Translations under genes and position numbers: made by a program | Part shown: positions 55,401 through 64,000 of the stretch, one piece after another | Numbering within the stretch: the first letter of the stretch is position 1 | How the letters are laid out: each line of letters starts with the position of its first letter | Assembly: GCA_013339765.2 (NCBI GenBank) | Contig: JABSTR010001229.1 | Coordinates: 744,001 to 808,000 of the forward strand | DNA: 64,000 bases | Reading direction: 5' to 3' | Source: Haemaphysalis longicornis | Taxonomy: Eukaryota > Arthropoda > Arachnida > Ixodida > Ixodidae | The notes under the pieces: generated by a model | Seen by the model: only the letters and a program-made list of their open reading frames with translations | Told to the model about the DNA's origin: nothing | Databases searched by the model: none

Positions 55401-58400
55401 GTCCTAGCCATAGTACAGCTTTGCTGTAAGAAAAAAACGCGTTTATTTTTCACCATAACTGCACCGGCCTGCAACGCACGGCAGGGAGGATGCGGGACGC
55501 GTCATGGTCGCTCGAATGGCGAGAATGTCCGTGCACTCACCTGTCTTCTCCAAGTCCAGCTGGAGGTTGCGGATGCACTCCGTGAGCCCGCTCCACTTTT
55601 CGCAAAGCGGCTCCCTTGCACCCTGAAACAAGTGCAGGGATATTTCGGCAATGTGCGAGTTCACCGCAGCCGAACAAAGGCAGGCGTGCTTCGAAAGGGC
55701 GGTTCTACGAGCGTGTGCACATTTCAACCGGGAATCTTGTTTCAATTCAGCGTGATACAGATATCAGGTGTCGCCTATTCTAGCGGCGGATTCAGTTCTA
55801 GGGAACTGAAACATGTCGCGGTCACTACACAAGAAGCAGGCCGAAATTGTGTTTCGGTGTGATGCCACATTGACGAGGTCTGATGTACCGTGGGTCTGAG
55901 AACCTGTAGGCCGTTATAATCGGCGACGCCACAATCTATTCGATGTATTCGCACATTCCAGCGCTTGTCCGCGTGCGTGTTACAAGTTACAACCGTGATG
56001 TGGCTGTGACGTACCTCTTGACAGAGGACGCAGTTGCAAGTGAAAGTAGTACTGTCTCTGGAGCGCAGCCACCCGGTCTTCCGTCATCAGCAGCTTGTCC
56101 ACGTAGCAGATGTATACCTGGTCGGAAGAGGCGCACCGTCACACGTGCGGGTTTGATGCAAGCTTGCGAGCACCGTTGCGCGAGTGCGCAGTGCGTACCT
56201 CTCTCACGCTGTCCACGCTAAGGCTCCTGGTGGCTCTTACTGTGAGACGCGTTCCCTCGAACACGTAGGCCGCGTCCGGGTCGCAGGAATGGTCGAAGAT
56301 GGAGGCCCTGGAAGCGATTAGCGAAAAGATTACCTCTGGCGGATATGCACCCACCAAGACTGCGGCGCCTTCTCTAGAAACCGCTTCTACGAAATTACAC
56401 TTGCAGTAGACGTTACATCTATTATGAGGCAGGGTTCTGGGGTTACGTGTTTTGGGGCTCATACGACGGCGGAACCCCTTCTGGCGTCGTGATTTGAATC
56501 ACTCGGTAGCTTGAAGGGGGTCGTCGTGAGTGCTCCCATAACCCCACTGCGGGCCGAGCGAGCCTTGTACGGCTCTGCCGAGCCTACTGGCGTGGACGGC
56601 GCAGTAATGATTCCAGTGAAGATTGAATAAGCTGTGACATTGGGCACCGGCCTTTCCACTTTACGAACAGCTTGTCTCGAAAATTTTGTGGAGAAGGTTT
56701 GTATATCGATCTGAGCACCCCGTGGCGTTTCTATATATATAACTTCGCCGCCGGTCAATTTGGTAGTTTCGTTTGGTGTGCCAACAAACCACTGCAGAAT
56801 AAATTAGTCCGCGTGAGGGCCTGTATTCGTATACAACGTTTATTAGTATTGAGCGTAATTTAGACACAAAGCATCAGTGAGCAGAATTTCTTAGGTCGAC
56901 CATTCGTTGACTTCAGAAGCTTGCCACAAGTTCTCAGGGATAATGTCAAGCTGTTGGCGGCATTATTGTCGCAACTACTTATTGCGTCAGGTCGGATAAG
57001 GTATGGCTTACTACAATGTACGTTTATGTGGGCAATACATTGACCCATGCTCATGCACAAAACTGTTCATTTGGCAGCCACCGTTGGTAGCAGAGTGTCA
57101 ACACGAATAGGACGAGACTGCCTTTAACATCGGTACGCAAATCAGCCGTATACAAGTTATATTTAGCTGACAGATAGCAGCGGTGGTGCGTACGTCTCCT
57201 CGCTAAAAGATGCCAGCGCGAGTTTGGCAGGAAAATTTGACGATACATGACATAGGATGGGATTGAGAGCATTACAGGAAAACTAAAGGGGCACCGAAAG
57301 GACTAAGGCATTCTTTATGTGTGTATAACCGACGTACTCATTTTTAGTGCCGGAAGAATTAGTACTGCGTCAAATATTTCTATGTGTGCGTCTGCAGTGC
57401 TTCTCCATACTGGATGAGGAGTGACATCGTAACTTCACCCCCCATTCCTGTTCTAACGTGCGTGCACTCACATATATAAAAGGGAGTGTAACGAGATGCC
57501 GCTGTTACTCGCGGGGAGTAGGATCGCAACCACGCTCGTTCACCACTTTGGCGAGGAGCGTAACGCACTCCAAAGGATGTGCACGTCTCCCGAACCCAGC
57601 GTATTGCGTTGGATAATGGCTCCGAAGTATATATAGGAAGGCGTACCAGTTTCTTCTCTTTTTCTCGCTATCACTCGCATTTTTTGACGCTTAAAGCGAG
57701 CCTGATCAACACCGTTTGTAAAGGGAAAAGGCATCGTGTGCTAAATTCTCTCCGAATGGCAAGCGTCGTGGTAATACGCAGTTTCCGCGCAACACCTGCG
57801 CGCGGACATATACACCAAGTCTTTGTTGGCTTGAGAATGCCGTTTTCCTTTCGAAAGCCTCCCAGGACGGTTTGGTAACTTGCTGTGTCGACAGACTAGC
57901 AAGTCCGCAAGGGGGAATTGAACATGTCGCGAGAGTGTGCATATTCTTTGCATCTAGCGCCAGAACAAACACCAAGTGAATAATGACCGTGATATACGAT
58001 TAGCTTTGAAATCAAGAATACTGAGGTTGCGTTTAATTGGATTTAAAATTACTTTGACGTCACTGCAATAGCTTGTCGTTTTATCTCTCTAGAGAGCTAG
58101 AAAGAAACTACTGCTCGGACTATCCGCTGCACACAGATGTAAAAGATTGAAGAAGTCGAAGCACGCTACGCAGGCGAATAACATTTTAGCACATTCACTT
58201 CTTTGTCACTTTGACTGAATGGTAAGCACACTAGGTTATACCGGCATATTCCGTAATAACTGGAACATTTCTTCAAAGGCCGTGTTTAGGCGGTCGGGGG
58301 TAAATGTAGCTAACAATTATTGCATTGCCAATTATTACTCTGAGATATCATTTTTATCTTTATTTTTAGTTTTCCAAATCAAGATCATCAAATAAAACTG

Positions 58401-59257
58401 GGACTTGTGCGACGCGGGCTCTGAGGAGCGCCGTATTAGATAACTTCGTATTTAGGGTTAAGTTAATTTAAATTCTTTTTTTTTTTTTGACTGGGCATTT
58501 TTAACGTTCACCGCTACCTATATCTACACACCGGCATTTTGGTTTTTCACCTCCACAAGAAAAACGGCCGCCATGGCCAGGATCGAACCCACGTCCTCGT
58601 GCAATATCGTATCCACTGAGCCACCGCTGCGGGTTTTTTGAAATGTTCACTGTCTAGTGTTGCGACCCCTTGTCTTGACATGATATGCGCGTGTACTCAC
58701 CCAATGTATAAGCCTTGGCCCACGGGCTTTAAATCGTTGTCCGTTATGCAGAATCGGTTGATCATCATCTGAAACGAAATCCGAACCCGCTGTGCTGGCC
58801 GCCAAGTGACAGAAGGGCGCGTGTGCTGCACCTTTCCGAAGATTTCCAATGCCTGGAGTGGCGGGTTCTCTTCCTCTCCCAGAATGTGCTTCACGGTCGC
58901 CCAGGTGGCGTGGAACTTGGGAAGCATCACCGGGTCGTTGGCGATGTCGTTGGCGTCTGCAGAACGTCGCCAAAAAATAGGAAACACGCATCTGGACGCT
59001 CAAATTGCTACTCCATGGCAGGCGAAAATGGCCGAGGATAAAGTGGGTAAGGGCGCGCGGGCATGAACAACGGAGCGTACACCACTAACGGATGCGCAAG
59101 CTTTAACCCTCACGATGTCGACGCAGAACCTAGCTTTCGTATGAGTGCAACACAAGCCTTGCGAGCCGCGAACACGAATGACGAGTTCATAGCGCGCCTG
59201 TTTAGTTTTTTAAAAAACGCGAGCGTAAAGGTCATGCAAATATAAAGGTGTCGGATC

Positions 59258-59333
<76 letters not shown>

Positions 59334-59480
59334 GAGAGAGGGGGGGGAAGGGCGGCAAGATCCAGCAGTGTGGAGAAAGCGGCGCAGTGGGCGCGTTTAT
59401 GCATACGTACGCGATTCAAGGTCTTCCAGCGTCCTCCAATGGCCCTGCACCAGCTCTTTGCAGTCCTTCGGGCGTTGCTT
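46238..59480 (-). CDS. SMYD-family (SET and MYND) lysine methyltransferase, partial, seven exons
   Basis: SMYD proteins methylate lysines of histones and cytoplasmic proteins using S-adenosylmethionine. The exons, in transcription order, are 59480-59411, 58956-58832, 58768-58701, 56307-56199, 56117-56015, 55622-55541 and 46424-46238. All follow AG/GT rules except the last donor, and phases agree at each join. They encode the linker after MYND, the SET core with an (N/D)HSCxP(N/D)-type motif, the ICYVD motif, the post-SET Cys motif and the start of the C-terminal helical domain. The closest family member in my judgement is SMYD3-like. The MYND and N-terminal SET exons must lie upstream beyond 64000. 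The remaining C-terminal exons below 46238 were not found. One exon has a surplus base (see its entry), so the copy may be damaged or mis-sequenced. Introns hold a fold-back element, a SINE and microsatellites. Confidence 0.82.
47274..47334. repeat. 31-bp tandem duplication
   Basis: CGTTTACGCCTCGCGCT plus [G/A]GAACGCTTCGT is present twice in tandem (starts at 47274 and 47305). Confidence 0.85.
49422..49465. repeat. Minisatellite of CTAACTAGNC units
   Basis: Four to five 10-bp units (TAACTAGCC/TAACTAGTC) lie between two ACTAGTCGTTCGCC sequences, in the long SMYD intron. Confidence 0.85.
51106..51191. repeat. Compound microsatellite (TTTG)n (CGTG)n
   Basis: About nine TTTG units followed by CGTG/CGTGTG units. 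In the SMYD intron. Confidence 0.95.
52304..53306. mobile_element. Fold-back element with long inverted arms and 21-bp subterminal repeats
   Basis: Outer ends ACAGGTTTTCCCGCTCAATT (52304) and its inverted partner ending at 53306 are near identical. The inverted similarity continues inward for about 400 bp on each side (to about 52700 and from about 52885), leaving a short loop. Each arm has six to eight tandem 21-bp units (ATTAAATTGGNTGGCGCCTGG type). Further in, both arms encode the same outward peptide beginning MHIM[AN]QETPRF. The tandem unit reads as the heptapeptide IKLxGxW. No transposase. A TSD could not be assigned. Lies in the SMYD intron between exons f and g. Confidence 0.8.
54618..54867. 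repeat. Tandem duplication of about 156 bp, two diverged copies
   Basis: AAGTCAGCTTCACTTGTAAA...ATTGCTGGC...GGCAATGTAAGCCGTCTTA...ATCAAAATATGAA at 54618-54711 recurs as AAGTCGACTTCACCTCTAAA...GGCAATATAAGCCGTCTTA at 54775-54867. Intronic. Confidence 0.8.
55541..55622 (-). CDS. SMYD exon f (start of C-terminal domain)
   Basis: Acceptor TTTCAG, donor GTGAGT. 82 bp. Encodes GAREPLCEKWSGLTECIRNL then QLDLEKT plus one base of a Glu codon that exon g completes. Confidence 0.8.
56015..56117 (-). CDS. SMYD exon e (ICYVD and post-SET), one-base insertion
   Basis: Acceptor CCAG, donor GTACGT. Encodes VYICYVDKLLMTEDRVAALQ and RQYYFH, then the frame breaks. At 56038-56039 a single surplus A (T on the coding strand) shifts HCNCVLCQE, the zinc-binding CxCxxC post-SET motif, out of frame. 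The exon is 103 bp where 102 (34 codons) is needed to match the flanking phase-0 introns. A sequencing indel is the simplest explanation; a real null allele is the alternative. Confidence 0.85.
56199..56307 (-). CDS. SMYD exon d (SET catalytic motif)
   Basis: Acceptor TTCCAG, donor GTACGC. Encodes ASIFDHSCDPDAAYVFEGTR then LTVRATRSL. The family motif is NHSCxPN; here both Asn are Asp (DHSCDPD). The first N-to-D change is also usual in arthropod SMYD3-like proteins as I recall; the second is less common. The rest of the exon is well conserved. Confidence 0.9.
58487..58634 (-). mobile_element. tRNA-derived SINE, head portion
   Basis: Reverse complement begins ACCCGCAGCGGTGGCTCAGTG, with B box GGTTCGATCC. 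The body differs from the 34636 family after the B box and has CACCGCTACC...AACGTTAAAAATG. An A run follows (T run at 58478-58487). In the SMYD intron just upstream of exon d. Confidence 0.75.
58701..58768 (-). CDS. SMYD exon c (SET core, first part)
   Basis: Acceptor TTTCAG, donor GTGAGT. Encodes MMINRFCITDNDLKPVGQGL followed by YIG, equivalent to the N-x-F-x-I...G-x-G-L-Y of SMYD SET domains. Ends with two bases of a Gly codon. Confidence 0.85.
58832..58956 (-). CDS. SMYD exon b (helical part of SET-I/linker)
   Basis: Acceptor CTGCAG, donor GTGCAG. 125 bp, phase 2 entry. Encodes NDIANDPVMLPKF, HATWATVKHILG and PPLQALEIFGK. Matches the region just before the SET core; the final FGK corresponds to the F-[AG]-[KR] before the SMYD SET core. 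Confidence 0.75.
59262..59340. repeat. (GA)n microsatellite
   Basis: About 35 GA units followed by G-rich sequence, 70 bp downstream (in transcription sense) of SMYD exon a. Confidence 0.97.
59411..59480 (-). CDS. SMYD exon a (linker after MYND)
   Basis: Acceptor CCCCCTGTAG is preceded by a long C tract; donor GTACGT at 59410-59405. It encodes RPKDCKELVQGHWRTLEDLE and ends with one base of a His codon that the next exon completes. The start could be three bases further in (an alternative AAG acceptor). Upstream there is no MYND exon in the window. Confidence 0.65.
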
Positions 59481-60130
59481 CTACAGGGGGGGGGGGGGGT
59501 CAAGAGAAGAGGGAAAAATGCGTCCACATGAGTCTGGGGAAACCTAGTTAGCGTGGAAAGCGTGAACGGTCCTTCCCGAATACTTCCCTGAGCCACTGTT
59601 TCAAAGACGTGTTTCAACCCAGCGGCCGCGTGTGCGGTAGGCCCATTCTCTTCGATACCCCAACAGAAAAAAAAAAAAAAGACGCAGTGGAAGCAAGGCG
59701 GCGCAGCTACCAGCAAGCCAGCCCCGGAGAAATCGGGTCAGCGACCCTTCGGGGAAGCTAAAACCAGCGGACGTAGCTGAAGGTTATTCAGTCGGTAACC
59801 GCACTCCGTACTATGACGGCACACCATAACGAAATCACATCCTCCACTTGAAATGTGGTAAGTTTAACATCACAGAAAAAAACCCGCCCGCATCTTCCCA
59901 CGGGGGGAACTCGAGTAAATGCGTCGCAGAGTGGTGGGGGTATCGCGTGAATGTTGCGTAATTGGGTATGGTTTGGGAATGCTTAATTGTTATTTCGTCT
60001 TTATTATTCTTATTTATTGAATGAAGGAGAAGCGAAGGCAAGGAGCGTAAAGTTAAAATCTGTCTTTGTTGCTTGGTGCCGTCAAGCAAAGCGTCAAGTC
60101 AAGCGAAAGCCAAGCAAAGACGCCCTTGAC
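59481..60130. other. No gene seen upstream of SMYD exon a
   Basis: A G run at about 59487-59500 and an A run at 59668-59680. No MYND-type C-x2-C motif on the minus strand. Confidence 0.4.
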
Positions 60131-60186
60131 TGAATTCCGAACGCGCGCTCCGCCGCTTATATACACACCGCCCGCGTTCGAGGGAG

Positions 60187-60660
60187 AGGAGTACGGGGAG
60201 AGACGCGCATGCGCACACTTCCGTACACAAAGCGCGCGAACTTTCTACGCACCCACCACGCCGTTATCACGTGTACACGCCCTGCCGCCGTTACTGTTGA
60301 GCGCGACGCAGCGCACGGGTAGCTAGCGACCATGATTGGCTTACCGGTTTTTGCGGGGCCCGTTCGCGCGACGAGGGAATTCGGACCGAGAGCGTATCGG
60401 CTCCGCCGTCGCAAAACGCCGAAAAGCGACGGCCGGCTCGTCGCTTTCCGACGTCGCTTTTAGTCGCGCGACGAGGCGCATCGCCAGTGGGAATGTGCCT
60501 TTACTGTTGAGCGCGACGCAGCGCACGGGTAGCTACGACGCATGCATGCACAGACGCGCTCCCCTCCCCCGCACCGCCGCACCTGTTGTTTGAGGAGCCG
60601 AGGAGGGTACGGGGGAGAGACGCGCCACCTGCGCCTCGACGCGACGCGCATGCGCAGTGA
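60187..60660. repeat. Nested duplication in GC-rich sequence
   Basis: The same 35-bp sequence (TTACTGTTGAGCGCGACGCA + GCGCACGGGTAGCTA) is at 60291-60325 and 60501-60535. A GAGGAG..ACGGGG.GAGAGACGCG motif lies outside each, at 60187 and 60605, giving the order B-A-A-B. It may be the 5' UTR of the LINE that follows. Confidence 0.6.
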
Positions 60661-60729
60661 GCGTGTGGACGGCGCCGACAACATCGACGAGTGACATCGC
60701 GAGCCTAAGAAATGCTCCGCATTTAAAAA

Positions 60730-61300
60730 AGAAAACGTTGGCTGACCGAATTTCTTAATGAACAAGATGTAGACGTTGCTTCTTTACAGGAAATCGAAAT
60801 TGCGTCTCTAGAGGAGGCGCAAAATTTTGCACGTTTTTTTGGGGGGCCACATTGACGTTTTTACGCACACCCACCCGAGACGAAGAACCTCAACAGCAAC
60901 AAAAAAAAAACGATTTCGTAACCGCAGTTGACGACTTCCTCGTGAGGAGGGAGCTTACGCATTTCGTGTGTGCTCATGAGTCGCATGATCAATCGGCGCT
61001 ACTTCTGTTCCCTCCAGGACTTTTGGCTAGTCTCGGTCGACTCGTCCTAACGGGCTACTTTAACTGCGTACCAGTTCCAGCGACAGAGCAAGTGCTGAAA
61101 TTGTCGCTGTCGCGTCGGCGCGAGTTTTGAAAGCTTCCCTTCGGGAAGTAGGCCTGATCGACGTGGCGCTGCAACGTACAGGATCGACCACACGCTACAT
61201 CGGATGACGTGGCACGTTGCAATCTCGTTTAGATTGGATTTACTTGGCGGGGGTAGTGATCGATTACCTGTCGCTTCTGGGACCACGGTTAGATTACATG
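60730..61300 (+). mobile_element. APE-endonuclease LINE fragment, degraded
   Basis: Frames in order read FLNEQDVDVASLQEIEI (about 60752-60802, the APE 'LLQE' motif), VLTGYFNCVPVPATEQ (about 61047-61094; GDFN with D changed to Y) and SRLDWIYLAG (about 61220-61250, the SRID/SRLD motif). Order and spacing are those of an L1/Tx1-like endonuclease. RT is absent and stops are frequent. Confidence 0.65.
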
Positions 61301-61715
61301 AGAGAGAGAGAAAGCTTTTTGTTAGAGAATAAAGCCGAGAGGATTGCCAGAACCTCGATATCGACATGCTACTCGGTGGGGGAAAGGGTAGGGGAGGAGA
61401 AAAGGCCCCATATAACAAGGCAGAAGAAATAAGAGGAGGAATAGTAAAAAATTCCCCCGCATTTCCCCGAGGGGGAGAATGTGAAAGTGCGAATGCACGG
61501 TTGTCGGCCCGCTTGCGGCGCTTGCGCTCGGCCCCCGCAGCCCACCGCCTCGCCGCCTTCTCTTCCATCTCTTCCATCGGGTTTGTAGTATCACGTGTAC
61601 ACCACGCAGTTATCAAGCCGCTATAACGCCGCTGAGTCGCCAACGCACGCCGCTGACGACGTAGTTTGAATGCGTTAAAGATATAAGGCGCGTTACTCAC
61701 ACTGATATCAGCTTG
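61301..61715. other. No gene seen
   Basis: Purine-rich; no domain recognised. Confidence 0.35.
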
Positions 61716-61789
61716 GCGTCCGTGGCTTAGTCGGTAGCGCGTCGCGCTGCGGCCGCAAAGTCCTCGGATCGAAACCTGGCGCCGGATGC
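61716..61789 (+). tRNA. tRNA-like Pol III unit, degenerate (Arg-GCG-like)
   Basis: GCGTCCG and CGGATGC form a 7-bp acceptor stem (one G-T). The A box TGGCTTAGTCGG is perfect. The B box is GGATCGAAACC (one mismatch). A T run starting at 61792 would stop Pol III. The anticodon stem has one mismatch with loop CTGCGGC (anticodon GCG), and the T stem has one mismatch and extra bases. Eukaryotic Arg tRNAs use ACG, so this is probably a tRNA pseudogene or the head of a SINE. Confidence 0.5.
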
Positions 61790-61800
61790 TGTTTTTTTTT

Positions 61801-64000
61801 TAAATATAGAGGAGCACTGCGGACGCCGCCGCCGCCGCCGGCGGTGGATGGTTTGGGGTCGCTTATAAAGTGCATTAAAAAGGAAGACAGCGTTCAGTTT
61901 GTGTGAGCAGTTGGATGAACATCACGGCAGTATTTTAAATCATTTCAGTGACGCCGATCTCGTCCAGGTATTCAAATAGCGCCACCAGGGCTGTGCGTTG
62001 ATCTGAATGGGTGGGGCCATGGACCCAGCAGTACCTTTAAGCTAATTAGTCCTGGGCTTAGGTGCTCGATTTGCTGCACCAAACGGCACCTTGCGAGCAT
62101 ATGAGCGGCGCACCCTAACGGTAGGTGTCCCACGGTTTCCGACCCGCAGTTATCGCAACAAGAATTCGAGGTTGCGCCGAGTCGAAACAGGTATAATTCC
62201 GCAAGCAGTGCGTTGAGGTGTAATCGGTGATATAAAGTTTCTATTCGGCTCGGAAGCAGCTCTCGCAGCTTCATCCTGAGCTCGGGGTCTCTGGAGTGCA
62301 AGAAAGCATAATGGTTCTCTGGAAGAGACCAGAGACGGTTCCGCTCCATTAAAACAAGTGCCTTCGTCATAGCTGAGGCATCATGCTTGGTGAAGAATGC
62401 CTCCCTCATATTATGCATTTGAAGGCCCCTGCGAACAGCTTCATCTGCCTTCTCGTCCACTGGAACACCGCAGTGTCCTAGAAACCACTGAAATGTTATT
62501 TGGTGTCCACAGTGTCTTTGGCTAGATGGTGCAAGCATGTTATTTCACGAGATGAGTGTTCGTGAATGCTGAAGCAGTCGTTCCGCAGTAGGCTTTGGAG
62601 AGCTGCCTTGGATTCTGTGAAGACGGTTCATTGCCCCGGCGGTTGGCGAATAATGTGCCGGATGGCTTCCTCGATGGCGTGAAGCTCGGCTGAGATAGGT
62701 AGATGATGTTACCCGCTCGAGGGGATGAGAGAACGTCTGGAGTGGATGAAATAAAGATTCCAGAGGAACTGCGCTCAAGTAGACATGAGCGGTGTGTAAA
62801 AAAAGTGGTTTGTGCCAGAGTACAGCCACTTTGCAGATTACAGATTAAAGTGGTTACAGACCACTTTGAGGCATATTCTTCTCAGAGTCAATTCTGGGAT
62901 GTTGCATCTACAGTGTAATGGCGAGGGTGAGAAATAAGACGGCATTGAATTTGGTGCCTGGGAGGGAATGGAAAGATGTGATGTCGTCAACGTTTGACCA
63001 AGACTTGAGCTGTCATTTTCTATTACGCGCGTTAATATATGGTTTCTGGAGTGCATCCGATGTCACGGATGTATCCGCACGGTTTCTCGGAGCCTAATCA
63101 CGTCCAAGGGCAGACATGCCTGCTTCAGTGGCAGTACCCAAGCACGACGACCCCTTAGAAGTCCGAGGCATACACGGAGGCAATAGTTTCTTGCCACAGC
63201 TAGATGTTTTCTGTTTGTAGGTGGCAGTTTTTGGAGGACAGGGAGACCGTAGCGCAGTACGCCGTCGATGTAGGCTTTACAGAGTAGTATCATGGAGGGA
63301 CAGTCACTGCCCCATCGACAACCGGCAAGGTATCCAACGATTTTTATCATCGCAGATATTCGCATATAGAGCCTTCTAAGTCCTCCGGGGCCCACGAAAG
63401 ATTACGGTCTATTAAGATCGCGAATAATCTTTGAGTTCGGACATACTGCAGGGTACGGCCTCCGAGGGCTAATGGACATCTCTTCATGTGCTTGCGAGTG
63501 AAAGCCATCAAAACACTTTTCTTTGAGGATAGATGCAGTTCCCTGGGTGAAAGGTGTGCAGATATTTTCGCGAAAGCTTTTTGCAGTCTTTGTTGTGCGG
63601 TGCGGCGTAATCGCGCCGCACTCCAAATGCAGACGTCGTCCGCATAAAGTGTGACATGTACGCCAGGCGGGAGTACTTGCTTTAGGTGGATAAGTGTCAT
63701 GTTGAATAAGAGAGGCTCAAGACATCTCCTTCTGGCACTCATTTTTGTATAGCGTGGGCCTTACATGAAGAGTTCTCGCCGCTGTAGGTAGCTTGATATC
63801 CACCCGTAAAGTTTTCCGCCGACGTCAAGAGCAGCAAGGGATGCTAGGATTGCATCATGAAAAACTGAATCGAGTGCAGGTTTGATACCCAAGAATACTG
63901 CAATGGGAATATATCTATTATGCAGTTCGTCTTCTCGAGACGAAACGAGTGCAATTGCATTGTCGATGGCTGCTCTATTCTCGCGAAAACCGTTCATTTG
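61801..64000 (-). mobile_element. RNase-H-bearing LINE, 3' part, continues past the window
   Basis: On the minus strand: RT fragments (63997-63347, then 63395-63063), an RT-RNase H linker and RNase H (about 62840-62400). The Cys domain (CCDNCGSETVGHLPLGC, about 62160-62110) ends at 61972, followed by a 3' UTR to about 61801. An A tail there corresponds to the T run after the tRNA-like unit. Confidence 0.85.
61972..64000 (-). pseudogene. ORF2 of the right-end LINE (RT, RNase H), frameshifted, partial
   Basis: QMNGFRENRAAIDNAIA starts at about 64000 (RT fingers/palm: xGFRxxRS-like). YADDV lies at 63646-63632 with the catalytic Asp pair. The thumb (63395-63063) is in another frame. RNase H has an ESKAALQSLL block (DS changed to ES) near 62600 and FLGHCGVPVDEKADEA at about 62490-62435 (WVPGH degenerate to FLGH). 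The C-terminal Cys motif has C-x2-C...H...C. At least three frameshifts. Confidence 0.82.

Noticed and set aside
59210..59716. 168-codon minus-strand frame across the (GA)n tract and SMYD exon a
   Set aside because: It reads Ser-Leu repeats from the microsatellite; the real exon a frame is different.

Overview
This window is eukaryotic, almost certainly arthropod and probably hard tick (Ixodidae). It has GT-AG introns, no operons, tRNA-derived SINEs beginning with a GGTGGCTCAGTGG A box, and densely nested LINEs of the RNase-H-bearing (I-like), CR1-like and RTE types. The tick assignment is inference from the style of the repeats; I ran no database search. Transposable-element sequence dominates the left two thirds. 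No host gene is complete and undamaged.

Layout: 250-715, 3' scrap of a LINE. 916-7260 (-), a full-length but frameshifted RNase-H LINE. 7658-8666 (-), an intronless TRAF/MATH-domain sequence broken by a 43-bp palindromic insertion, a nonsense codon and a 144-bp inverted-repeat insertion. 9905-10230, an RTE tail. 10930-13276, a CR1-like LINE. 13685-19273 and 20046-25622, two full-length sister I-like LINEs, each with a readable target-site duplication (TSD); the second sits beside a THAP zinc-finger exon (25655-25870, -). 27880-28922 (-), an intronless Bora (aurora borealis)-like pseudogene. 29130-31000, a cluster of LINE tails and remnants of an arginine-rich-repeat (STPR-like) element. 31687-34607, a Ty3/Gypsy pol fragment. 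34636-39118, SINEs and LINE scraps. 39119-43860, nothing recognisable. 43864-45592, a decayed pogo/Tigger-like DNA element.

From 46238 to 59480 (-) lies the only spliced host gene I can follow: seven consecutive exons of a SMYD-family (SET/MYND) lysine methyltransferase. They cover the end of the MYND-SET linker, the SET core, the post-SET cysteine motif and the start of the C-terminal helical domain. Intron phases agree at every junction, but one exon has one extra base inside the post-SET Cys motif. Its introns hold a 1-kb fold-back element with 21-bp internal repeats, microsatellites and a SINE. The right end (60130-64000) has a degraded APE-endonuclease LINE piece, a tRNA-like Pol III unit and another RNase-H LINE running off the window.

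The most informative structures are the TSD-resolved insertions, which allow the locus to be read before insertion, the uneven divergence between the two sister LINEs, and the fold-back element. I found no evidence for a new multi-gene functional system.
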